Origin: Muribaculaceae bacterium
Lineage (GTDB): Bacteria > Bacteroidota > Bacteroidia > Bacteroidales > Muribaculaceae
DNA: 64,000 nucleotides
Direction of reading: 5' to 3'
NCBI GenBank assembly: GCA_022509105.1
Contig: JAFLTV010000002.1
Coordinates: 1 to 64,000 of the forward strand
Shown: positions 26,304 through 34,415 of the stretch, piece after piece
Position numbering within the stretch: the stretch's first letter is position 1
Layout: each line of letters opens with the position of its first letter
The notes under the pieces: model-generated
The model's input: the letters and a program-made list of their open reading frames with translations, nothing else
Databases searched by the model: none
Told to the model about the DNA's origin: nothing
Translations under genes and position numbers: made by a program

Positions 26304-28490
26304 ATGTCAGAATTAAGGTTTAAGAGTGTGATGGAAGCGGCTTCACGAAAGGCCGTAAATGTGGAATCACCGGAAAAGAGAGTGGAACAATATTATGGCG
26401 AGAAGGTGTTCAACCGCCAGAAAATGTTTCAATATCTACCTCGTCCCACCTATGAGGCTCTTGTGGAAGCCATAGACAATAAGAAACCATTGAGCCGTGA
26501 ATTGGCCGACAGTGTAGCCGAGGGAATGAAAAGATGGGCCATTGAAAACGGCACCACTCACTACACCCATTGGTTTCAACCGATGACAGGAGGCACCGCT
26601 GAAAAGCACGACACATTTATAGAACACGATGGAAAAGGAGGCGTGATTGAGACTTTTTCCGGCAAGCTACTTGTTCAGCAGGAACCGGATGCCTCAAGTT
26701 TCCCGAGCGGCGGTATGAGAAACACTTTTGAAGCTCGCGGATATTCAGCGTGGGATATTTCATCTCCGGCCTTTATAGTTGGCAACACTTTGTGTATCCC
26801 TACGATATTTATCTCCTATACCGGAGAATCCCTCGATTATAAAACGCCTTTCCTCAAAACCCTCAATGCCATTGACAAGGCTGCAACCCGTGTGGCAAAA
26901 TATTTTGATCCGGGAGTGAAACATGTGGTTTCATATCTTGGCTGGGAACAGGAATACTTCCTCGTTGATGAAGCTTTGTATGCCGCTCGTCCGGATATAG
27001 TTATGACGGGAAGAACCCTCATGGGCCATGAAAGCGCCAAAAACCAGCAGCTGGAAGACCATTATTTCGGTTCCATACCAAGCCGTGTAGAGGCTTTCAT
27101 GCTTGATCTTGAAATTGAGGCTCATAAACTTGGTATTCCTGTAAAAACCCGACATAATGAAGTGGCGCCCAATCAGTTTGAGCTTGCACCGGTTTATGAG
27201 GAAGCAAATCTTGCCAACGACCACAATCTTTTGATAATGTCGGTAATGAATGAGGTGGCACGCAAGCATAACTTCAGAGTGCTGTTTCATGAAAAACCTT
27301 TTGCCGGCATCAACGGAAGCGGCAAGCACAACAACTGGAGTCTGGGCACTGACAAAGGTCGCCAGCTTTTTTCACCCGGAAAAACTCCGGAAGAAAATTT
27401 GCAGTTTATCGTTTTCCTCAGCAATGTGATGAATGCAGTACATAAACACAATGCATTGTTGAAAGCTTCGATCATGTCTGCCACCAATTCCCATCGTCTT
27501 GGCGCCAATGAAGCTCCCCCGGCAATCATTTCAATGTTTTTGGGAAAGAGTGTTTCCGAGCTTCTCGACAATATAGAAAAGAATGATTATGAAGCTATAA
27601 AAGTGAGAGGAAAGGAAGAACTAAGCGTAGGTCTTAATCAGATTCCGGAAATCATGATTGATAACACCGACCGCAACCGTACCAGTCCTTTCGCATTCAC
27701 CGGAAATCGTTTTGAATATAGGGCAGTAGGCTCTTCAGCCAATTGTGCCACAGCTCTTATTGCACTGAATGCTGCGGTGGCTTGTGAGCTTGAAGACTTT
27801 GCCAACCGGGTAGACAAGCGTCTTGCCTCAGGCGAATCAAAGGAGAAGGCCTTGTTTGCCGAAGCCCGGGAAAATGTGCTCAAAGCCAGACCTATCCATT
27901 TCGACGGCAACGGTTACGGCGATGAATGGATAGTGGAAGCTAAAGACAGAGGACTGGATATTGAATCATCAGCGCCATTGATGTTTGATGCCTATCTTTC
28001 GGAGTCAAGCGTGGATATGTTTGAGAAAGTTGGAATTTTCACGCGCAAAGAACTTGTGGCCCGCAACGAGGTGAAATGGGAGATGTACACCAAGAAGGTG
28101 CAGATAGAATCAAGAGTGCTCGGAGATTTGGCCATAAATCATATTATTCCGGCAGCAGTGACATATCAGGGACAGCTTCTTGACAATCTGTATAAAATGA
28201 GGCAGCTCTTTAATGAAGAAAAGGCCCGAGAGATAGGGGAGACAGATCTTATCACCGTGGAGCAGATGGCTGACCATATAAATAAGGTAAAGAGCCTTGT
28301 GACTGCCATGACGGAAAACCGCAAGCGTGCAAATTCATTGGAGTCTTTGAGAGACAAGGCAATTGCCTATCATGACACCGTGGCTCCTATCATGGAAAAG
28401 ATTCGCTATCATATCGACAGACTCGAGCTTATGGTGGATAACGAGATTTGGCCTCTGCCGAAATATCGAGAATTACTATTCATTAGATAA
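26304..28490 (+). CDS. glnN: Glutamine synthetase type III
   Basis: A 728-residue GSIII, the large dodecameric glutamine synthetase first described in Bacteroides fragilis, which makes glutamine from glutamate, ammonia and ATP. GSIII motifs are visible, including GGTAEKHD, VRHNEVAPNQFE-like (TRHNEVAPNQFELAP), NGSGKHNNWS and HRLGANEAPPAI. Length is normal for the family. It follows dapL after 43 nt and ends at a strong terminator. Being downstream of lysine genes, it may be read from the dapF promoter or from one of its own. Confidence 0.96.
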   Translation: MSELRFKSVMEAASRKAVNVESPEKRVEQYYGEKVFNRQKMFQYLPRPTYEALVEAIDNKKPLSRELADSVAEGMKRWAIENGTTHYTHWFQPMTGGTAEKHDTFIEHDGKGGVIETFSGKLLVQQEPDASSFPSGGMRNTFEARGYSAWDISSPAFIVGNTLCIPTIFISYTGESLDYKTPFLKTLNAIDKAATRVAKYFDPGVKHVVSYLGWEQEYFLVDEALYAARPDIVMTGRTLMGHESAKNQQLEDHYFGSIPSRVEAFMLDLEIEAHKLGIPVKTRHNEVAPNQFELAPVYEEANLANDHNLLIMSVMNEVARKHNFRVLFHEKPFAGINGSGKHNNWSLGTDKGRQLFSPGKTPEENLQFIVFLSNVMNAVHKHNALLKASIMSATNSHRLGANEAPPAIISMFLGKSVSELLDNIEKNDYEAIKVRGKEELSVGLNQIPEIMIDNTDRNRTSPFAFTGNRFEYRAVGSSANCATALIALNAAVACELEDFANRVDKRLASGESKEKALFAEARENVLKARPIHFDGNGYGDEWIVEAKDRGLDIESSAPLMFDAYLSESSVDMFEKVGIFTRKELVARNEVKWEMYTKKVQIESRVLGDLAINHIIPAAVTYQGQLLDNLYKMRQLFNEEKAREIGETDLITVEQMADHINKVKSLVTAMTENRKRANSLESLRDKAIAYHDTVAPIMEKIRYHIDRLELMVDNEIWPLPKYRELLFIR

Positions 28491-28509
28491 TTCCTTGAAA
28501 TTTATAATT

Positions 28510-28545
28510 AAAAGCCCCGACATTCGATTGCCGGGGCTTTTAATT
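28510..28545. terminator. Bidirectional terminator between glnN and lon
   Basis: AAAAGCCCCG (28510-28519) pairs perfectly with CGGGGCTTTT (28532-28541) across a 12-nt loop. A-rich and T-rich flanks make it work in both directions. Confidence 0.88.
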
Positions 28546-28561
28546 CGTCAGGGATTTGTAT

Positions 28562-30910
28562 TTAAAGAGATAAATATTTAAAAACTTCCATCACATTTTT
28601 GACATATAGGAATTCCAGCCCTTTCAGATACTGAGGGGCAATCTCTTCGATATCCTTCCTGTTTTCTTCTGAAAGTATGATTCTTTTGATTCCGGCTTGG
28701 CGTGCGGCCAGGATTTTCTCTTTGACACCACCCACAGGCAATACTTTGCCACGAAGGGTTATCTCGCCGGTCATGGCCGTACGGCTTTCGGGTGCCTTGT
28801 TGAGGAATGCAGAAGCCATAGAGGAGGCTATGGTTATTCCGGCTGAGGGACCATCTTTAGGTACTGCCCCCTCGGGAACATGAATATGGATATCGTATTT
28901 TGAGAAAGATTCAGGGTCTATGCCTATTTGCGTGGCATTCGCCTTCAGATATTGCAACGCTATGGTTGCCGATTCTTTCATCACGTCGCCCAGATTTCCA
29001 GTCAGCGTAAGTTTTTCACCTTTACCCGGTGACAGTGAAGTCTCAATAAAAAGCACGTCACCGCCCACAGGAGTCCACGCAAGACCTGTAGCTACACCAA
29101 CTCCTTCGTTCCCTTCGTATGAATCCGGATTAACTTCATGTTTCCCGAGGAATGTTTCTGCAATTTCGGGAGTGATTAATTTCGGATATTTCTTTTTGCC
29201 GGCTTTCAGTCTTGCTATTTTGCGGAAAATCTTGCCGATTTTTTTCTCCAGTTGTCTGACTCCCGCCTCTCGCGTATAGTAAATGACTATATTGTCGATA
29301 GCTTCCGGCGTAAACTCTATTTCATCCTTAGGAAATCCATTCGCCTCTGCTACCTTTCCAACAAGATGACGAAGAGCGATTTGCTGTTTTTCAGCCGGTA
29401 TGTATCCCGACATTTCGATTATTTCCATACGGTCGCGCAGAGGGGCCGGAATTGTAGACACGTCATTGGCTGTCGCGATAAACAGAACTTTGGAAAGATC
29501 GTAGGGATGGTCGATGAAATTATCATGGAAAGTATTGTTCTGCTCCGGATCCAAAGCCTCAAGGAGAGCTGAAGAAGGATCCCCCTTAAAATCCTTGCCA
29601 AGTTTGTCGATTTCATCGAGCAGCATTAAGGGATTGCCTGTCTTTATTTTGGTGAGTGCCTGAATAAAACGGCCCGGCATGGCACCGATGTAGGTTCTTC
29701 GGTGACCGCGTATCTCCGCCTCGTCGTGCACCCCTCCTAAAGAAATTCTTGCATACTCCCTTCCTAAGGCCTCGGCAACAGATTTTCCTATAGATGTCTT
29801 GCCGATTCCCGGAGGGCCGTAAAGACATATAATCGGGGCTTTAAGGTCGTTGCGAAGTTTTAAAACCGCCATTTGTTCGATGATTCTTTCCTTCACCTTT
29901 TCAAGCCCGTAGTGATCGCGGTCGAGAATCTCTTCCACTTTTCTCAGAGATATGTTTTTATGGGAATAATTCTGCCATGGAAGAGAAAGATACTGATCGA
30001 GATAAGAATATTGCACGGAATATTCCGGATTGTTGATATTAAGGCGGCTTAATTTTGCCAGTTCCTTGTCAAAATTCTCCTGGTCTTGTTCAGACCATTT
30101 CATGTTTAAGGAGCGATCCGTCAATTCCATGATGTCATCATTCTCATCATCGGCTTCTCCGAGCTCCTCTTTCACATGTTTAAGGTGAAGACGCAAGAAA
30201 GCTTCTTTCTGTTGTTTTGAAATCTCACGATGGGTTTTTTCATGCACGGCCATCTGAAGAGCCATGCGCTGGTCGGCCTGATCGAATATTCTGATAATCG
30301 TCATCAACAGTTCTTTGAAGTTGTTACATTCCACAATTTCATAACGTTCCTCCAAAGAAAGCGGGGCCACATTGGCCATGGCATATAATTTCTCAATGGG
30401 ATCGAAAGAAAATTCCTTTACCAGGTTTTCTGCATTCTGCTTCTCTGGATCCATCAGATATGACATCAAAGATTGAAAGAGGCTTTCACACCTTTCAAGA
30501 AGGAGGTTATTCTCTTTCGATTTGCGAGATGGCGGCAATATGGGAGCCGTCGGGAAAACTTCTGCTCTTTGCGGGCTTTCACCCTCTTCGATATCAAAAA
30601 GCAACCCTCTCGCTCCCGGATTGAAGAAGACGAGAGCCGGGGCTCCGGGCATGTGAAGCACTTTGTCTATTCTGCAAATAATGCCGTAATTGCCAATCTG
30701 ATATTTTTCTTTATCATGCTCTACAGGTTTTTCCCATGTGACAAAAACTTCTTTTCTGTTTTCATATTCTCGAATAAGAAGTTCTGCCAGTGCTGAATCC
30801 TCAACTTTCACAGGTTGGGGAATCATTGGAACAACCACAGCATCTTTCAAAACCACAAGAGGAAATGAAGATGTCAAATTTTTTTCAGAGATACTTTTCT
30901 TTTTACCCAT
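28562..30910 (-). CDS. lon: ATP-dependent Lon protease
   Basis: A 782-residue Lon (LonA type) that degrades misfolded and regulatory proteins in the cytoplasm. The N-terminal substrate-binding LAN domain covers about 15-210. The AAA+ module has Walker A GPPGIGKT near 364-371 and Walker B LMLLDEIDK. The C-terminal protease has the PKDGPSAG block with the catalytic Ser and a downstream Lys in GGVKEK. Length is normal. Its -7 promoter element ends 4 nt before the start codon and it diverges from trmN6. Confidence 0.97.
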   Translation of the reverse strand: MGKKKSISEKNLTSSFPLVVLKDAVVVPMIPQPVKVEDSALAELLIREYENRKEVFVTWEKPVEHDKEKYQIGNYGIICRIDKVLHMPGAPALVFFNPGARGLLFDIEEGESPQRAEVFPTAPILPPSRKSKENNLLLERCESLFQSLMSYLMDPEKQNAENLVKEFSFDPIEKLYAMANVAPLSLEERYEIVECNNFKELLMTIIRIFDQADQRMALQMAVHEKTHREISKQQKEAFLRLHLKHVKEELGEADDENDDIMELTDRSLNMKWSEQDQENFDKELAKLSRLNINNPEYSVQYSYLDQYLSLPWQNYSHKNISLRKVEEILDRDHYGLEKVKERIIEQMAVLKLRNDLKAPIICLYGPPGIGKTSIGKSVAEALGREYARISLGGVHDEAEIRGHRRTYIGAMPGRFIQALTKIKTGNPLMLLDEIDKLGKDFKGDPSSALLEALDPEQNNTFHDNFIDHPYDLSKVLFIATANDVSTIPAPLRDRMEIIEMSGYIPAEKQQIALRHLVGKVAEANGFPKDEIEFTPEAIDNIVIYYTREAGVRQLEKKIGKIFRKIARLKAGKKKYPKLITPEIAETFLGKHEVNPDSYEGNEGVGVATGLAWTPVGGDVLFIETSLSPGKGEKLTLTGNLGDVMKESATIALQYLKANATQIGIDPESFSKYDIHIHVPEGAVPKDGPSAGITIASSMASAFLNKAPESRTAMTGEITLRGKVLPVGGVKEKILAARQAGIKRIILSEENRKDIEEIAPQYLKGLEFLYVKNVMEVFKYLSL

Positions 30911-30914
30911 AACG

Positions 30915-30922
30915 CAAAATTA
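30915..30922 (-). promoter_or_regulatory. -7 element of lon, 4 nt before the start codon
   Basis: The minus strand reads TAATTTTG, then 4 nt (CGTT), then ATG. TATG at the -33 distance is a weak match. No alternative downstream start fits the Lon N-terminus, so a leaderless mRNA is likely. Confidence 0.55.
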
Positions 30923-30934
30923 CTGAATTCCCTT

Positions 30935-30942
30935 TATATTTG
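30935..30942 (+). promoter_or_regulatory. -7 element of trmN6, 4 nt before the start codon
   Basis: TATATTTG is followed by 4 nt (CATA) and ATG at 30947. The two divergent -7 elements of lon and trmN6 lie only 12 nt apart and face away from each other, so polymerase binding at one should exclude the other. Confidence 0.5.
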
Positions 30943-30946
30943 CATA

Positions 30947-31723
30947 ATGGGATCCGATATCTTCCGTTTCAAACAGTTCTCGGTCGCTCACGGTAAATCT
31001 TCCATGAAAGTGGGGGTGGATGCGGTGTTGCTCGGTGCCTGGGCTTACGATAAAAAGGCTTCGGAGCGATGTGATGACAGAGAATTAAAGATTCTGGATG
31101 TGGGTTGCGGATGCGGGGTGATTTCTCTGATACTTGCCCAAAGGTTTCCGGGAGCCGGGATAATCGGAATAGAAATAGATGAGCCATCGGTAGAGGAGGC
31201 TCGTGATAATTATTCAGCTTTTCCCGGAAAGAAAAAACCGGAAGTGATAGGTGGAAGTTTTCCGGAAGTTTTGAAACCCTTGTCACTAAAATTTGATCTG
31301 ATAATAAGCAATCCTCCCTTTTTTCGGTCAGGCATAAGCCATCCTTCCACTTCACGTGAACGGGCTCGCCATCAGGGTCTTCTTTCTCCCTTTACCTTGT
31401 TGGCCGATTCTTCATCTTTTCTGAAACCTGACGGAATCTTGGCAATGATATTTCCTTCGGAATTTTATGAGGAAGTTATTTCAACGGCTGCAACACACGG
31501 TTTCACAGTCTCGAGACTCTGTTTGGTAAGAAACAATCCCAACCGCCCCGAAAAAAGAGTGCTGATAGAATTCCATAAAGATATTGAGCACCCGGATAAT
31601 GAAAATTATAAAGAATGGAAACCGGGAGAGTTAGGCGTAAAGCAACACCTGACCCTTTTTGAAGATGGAGAACCGACTGAGGCTTACCGAAAACTTTGCC
31701 AGCCCTTTTATCTTTATTTTTAA
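30947..31723 (+). CDS. trmN6: tRNA1(Val) (adenine(37)-N6)-methyltransferase
   Basis: A 258-residue Rossmann-fold methyltransferase of the YfiC/TrmN6 family, modifying A37 of tRNA-Val. The SAM motif I is LDVGCGCGVIS near 49-59. The N6-adenine catalytic NPPF motif is in IISNPPFF near 121-128. The start keeps the family N-terminus (FRFKQFSVAHG, then MKVGVDAVLLGAW). It is a single gene. The following 252 nt hold the control region of the pilus locus. Confidence 0.93.
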   Translation: MGSDIFRFKQFSVAHGKSSMKVGVDAVLLGAWAYDKKASERCDDRELKILDVGCGCGVISLILAQRFPGAGIIGIEIDEPSVEEARDNYSAFPGKKKPEVIGGSFPEVLKPLSLKFDLIISNPPFFRSGISHPSTSRERARHQGLLSPFTLLADSSSFLKPDGILAMIFPSEFYEEVISTAATHGFTVSRLCLVRNNPNRPEKRVLIEFHKDIEHPDNENYKEWKPGELGVKQHLTLFEDGEPTEAYRKLCQPFYLYF

Positions 31724-31817
31724 TGGTCTTGATTCTCCTATTTCATATAACAATAGAGCTAAGAGCAAAAGAGAGAAAAAAGACCATTAATTAAATATCT
31801 AATAATCAGCTATTTGT

Positions 31818-31827
31818 GGGGGGGGGG
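31818..31827 (+). repeat. Homopolymeric run of ten G residues
   Basis: An uninterrupted G10 tract lies in the intergenic region 57 nt upstream of the predicted pilus -7 element and about 150 nt upstream of the first pilus gene. Such tracts slip during replication and are a classic cause of phase variation in other phyla. Here it is the only run of its kind noticed in an otherwise AT-rich spacer. Confidence 0.85.
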
Positions 31828-31860
31828 TAAAAAATATGGTGAATTTCACTATAATTTTAC

Positions 31861-31891
31861 TTTAAAATTCAGCGTTTATTCGGTAAATTTG
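31861..31891 (+). promoter_or_regulatory. Predicted promoter of the pilus locus
   Basis: TAAATTTG (31884-31891) matches the -7 consensus. TTTA at 31861-31864, 19 nt upstream, is a 3/4 match to -33. The predicted leader is about 78 nt and holds a small hairpin (AATATAG/CTATATT near 31930-31955). Confidence 0.55.
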
Positions 31892-31975
31892 CTATTATAC
31901 TTTCAAACTGAAAATCAAAATAAAAGACGAATATAGGCTCCGGAAAGTCTATATTTTGTTCTACCTAATTTTATA

Positions 31976-33241
31976 ATGAGCTATATAAATATAAAGAAAC
32001 TGTTATTGCTCTTGGGCTCATTATGTTCATTGGTTACTATCCGGGCTTTATCCATCAACGATAAGGATGTATATCCGGTTATCATGGAAGATCCGACGGT
32101 GATAAAATTCTATCAGCCGTTTGATCTTAACAATGCAACATTTATCAAAAGCAATGAACTTCTCGAATTCTCCCATACTGTGGATTCCATCATGCGGAAT
32201 GACACCATCACTCGTGTAGATATAGTGGGAATAGCATCCATTGACGGTCCGGAAGCTCTAAATGAGGGTCTGGCTAAAAGACGTGCGGAGGCCCTGGAAA
32301 AATGGATGAGAGAATCCACAAATGTGCCCGGAGAAATAATTGACGTAAGTTCTCGAGGAGAAGATTGGCCTTTGTTTCGTAGCCTTGTTATGAGCGATTC
32401 TCTTATTCCTAATCAAGAGAATGTTATTCGAATAATCGACTCAAACGCCTCTCCGGCTAATAAAGAGAAACAACTCAAACGCCTCGGAAATGGAAAGACA
32501 TGGTCTTATCTGCTTCGCTCCTTGTTGCCAAAAATGCGTGTAACAGAGGTGACGCTTAATGTTAAACATCGTTTTATCATCGTTGAGCCTGTTATTGAAG
32601 AGGTGATAATTGAGGAGGAAGTGATAATGCCGGAGCAGCCGGTTGTGGAAGAACCTGTTGTGGAAATCCCTATAGAAGAAGTGACTGTTGAGCCTGAGGA
32701 TGAATGGATAAGGAAATTCCATATAAAGACAGATCTTCCTTATTGGTTGATGACTTGGGCCAACTTGGGTTTTGAAATAGATTTGGCCAAACATTGGTCG
32801 TTTAATCTGCCGATTAATCTGTCTACAGTGAATTATTTCACGCGCAAGATCAAATTCCGTAATTTCACATTCCAGCCCGGAGTTCGCTATTGGTTGAAAA
32901 ACACCAATAAAGGAGTATATTTCGATGCTCACTATGGCATGGGTTGGTTTAATTTTGCTTTTAACGGCAGATACCGCTATCAAGACCATTTTCGCCATAC
33001 GCCTACCATGGGTGGTGGAATTGGCGCCGGCTATCGCTTGCCCATCTCAAAAAACGGCAGATGGATGATGGAATTCGGTGGTGGAGTTGGTGTCTACAGG
33101 CTGAATTATGATAAATTTATCAATCAGCCGAACGGGAAACGGATAGGCCATGAGAAGAAGACAGTCTTTGGAATAGACAATGTTAATGTAAGCATCGGTT
33201 ATTCCATACCTGTTGGCAGACAGAAAGGAGGTGGAAAATGA
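31976..33241 (+). CDS. OmpA-like/DUF3575 protein of a fimbrial locus
   Basis: A 421-residue envelope protein with a short N-terminal signal. Residues about 40-205 resemble an OmpA-type peptidoglycan-associated domain (DIVGIASIDGPEALNEGLAKRRAEAL). A Glu/Val/Pro-rich linker follows at about 207-240. The C-terminal 170 residues fit DUF3575, a beta-barrel-like module found next to FimB/Mfa2 genes in Bacteroidales. Its role in pilus assembly or anchoring is inferred from this context. Its last 4 nt overlap the next gene (ATGA), so the two are translationally coupled. Confidence 0.85.
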   Translation: MSYINIKKLLLLLGSLCSLVTIRALSINDKDVYPVIMEDPTVIKFYQPFDLNNATFIKSNELLEFSHTVDSIMRNDTITRVDIVGIASIDGPEALNEGLAKRRAEALEKWMRESTNVPGEIIDVSSRGEDWPLFRSLVMSDSLIPNQENVIRIIDSNASPANKEKQLKRLGNGKTWSYLLRSLLPKMRVTEVTLNVKHRFIIVEPVIEEVIIEEEVIMPEQPVVEEPVVEIPIEEVTVEPEDEWIRKFHIKTDLPYWLMTWANLGFEIDLAKHWSFNLPINLSTVNYFTRKIKFRNFTFQPGVRYWLKNTNKGVYFDAHYGMGWFNFAFNGRYRYQDHFRHTPTMGGGIGAGYRLPISKNGRWMMEFGGGVGVYRLNYDKFINQPNGKRIGHEKKTVFGIDNVNVSIGYSIPVGRQKGGGK

Positions 33242-34380
33242 AAGAAAGAAGATTCACCTTATATTCCCGGATCAATCTCTTTATGAAGGGAGGGCGCCGT
33301 TTGCTGTCCGGCCTGTTTGCAATCGTTTCACTTATTGCCCTTTCAGGATGTAATGTTCATGAATGGCCTGAAGAAACCGGTGAGACCTATGATTTCACTT
33401 TAACCCTTGATTTTAATACGGATCTTCCTCTGCATAAGGAAATTTACTACACTCGCGATGGAGAAGCCAGGGCCATAGATAATGATTTCGACATTCGCTA
33501 TATAGTAAATATATATGATGTGGCAGATGAAAACGATGGTAACCGAAATGTGGCGACTCAATATACTTTCACGAGATCATTCAGTGAGAATCCGGATTAC
33601 ACAATCAGGTTGCAGCTGGCCGAGGGTAGATATCGTTTCCGTGTATGGGCAGACTATGTAGAGGCCGGTTCGAAGAAAGATAAATTTTATGTCACATCGG
33701 ATTTCACGGAGATCAAGCTTGATGAGAGTGTAGCCCATTATGGAAACACAGAGCGACGGGATGCGTTTCGTGGCTCAGCTTATGCGGAAGTTGTAGATCC
33801 CTTGCTATATTCCTACACTCATGGAGGTGCTGTGGCTGAAAATAGCGTTGTTGTGAGTATGCACAGGCCGATGGGTCGATATGAGTTTATCTCCACGGAT
33901 ATGGATGAATTCCTGGATAAGGAAGTCAGATCCCGCGCGGCAGCCCTTATGGAAGGACTTTTAACAAAGGGCCCGGAGAATATAACCCGCGACGATGTGG
34001 CAGAGACCATAGGCTTAGACAAATATAAGGTTGTTTTCTCCTACAATGCTTTCATGCCAAGCTCATATAATCATTACACCGACAAACCTTCGGATTCCTC
34101 TACCGGAATTCGCTATGAAGCGTCGATGAGTCTTGGAGAGGATGGAATCAGATTGGGCTTTGATTATATCCTTGTGGATCAGGAGACTACGATGAATCTT
34201 AACCTGGCGGTTTATAATCCGGAGGGTCAGTTGATTGCCAATACTTCAGGTGTGGAAGTTCCTATTGCCAGAAGCAAGAATACCATAGTGAAGGGCTCCT
34301 TCCTGACCGTCTCAAGTGGTGGTGGAGTAACAATCAATCCCGATTTCGAAGGGGATGATTTCAATATTGAGCTACATTAA
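33238..34380 (+). CDS. FimB/Mfa2-family fimbrial anchor lipoprotein
   Basis: A 380-residue lipoprotein with its lipobox Cys at residue 38 (ALSGC), after a basic, unusually long n-region. The mature part matches the FimB/Mfa2 family, the outer-membrane anchors that cap and limit type V pili in Porphyromonas and Bacteroides. Family features include the early FDIRYIVNIYD strand and the RFRVWADY segment. It overlaps the DUF3575 gene and is followed after 35 nt by the first large pilin-like gene. It probably anchors one or more of the downstream proteins. Confidence 0.88.
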   Translation: MKERRFTLYSRINLFMKGGRRLLSGLFAIVSLIALSGCNVHEWPEETGETYDFTLTLDFNTDLPLHKEIYYTRDGEARAIDNDFDIRYIVNIYDVADENDGNRNVATQYTFTRSFSENPDYTIRLQLAEGRYRFRVWADYVEAGSKKDKFYVTSDFTEIKLDESVAHYGNTERRDAFRGSAYAEVVDPLLYSYTHGGAVAENSVVVSMHRPMGRYEFISTDMDEFLDKEVRSRAAALMEGLLTKGPENITRDDVAETIGLDKYKVVFSYNAFMPSSYNHYTDKPSDSSTGIRYEASMSLGEDGIRLGFDYILVDQETTMNLNLAVYNPEGQLIANTSGVEVPIARSKNTIVKGSFLTVSSGGGVTINPDFEGDDFNIELH

Positions 34381-34415
34381 TAAACTGAAAACAAACAATA
34401 ACCTAATATAACGAT

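Noticed and set aside
31724..31975. Invertible (phase-variable) promoter upstream of the pilus genes
   Set aside because: No pair of inverted repeats flanks the promoter and no invertase gene is adjacent; only the G tract suggests variation.
32441..32998. 185-residue minus-strand frame
   Set aside because: It is antisense to the DUF3575 gene, with no promoter or domain of its own.
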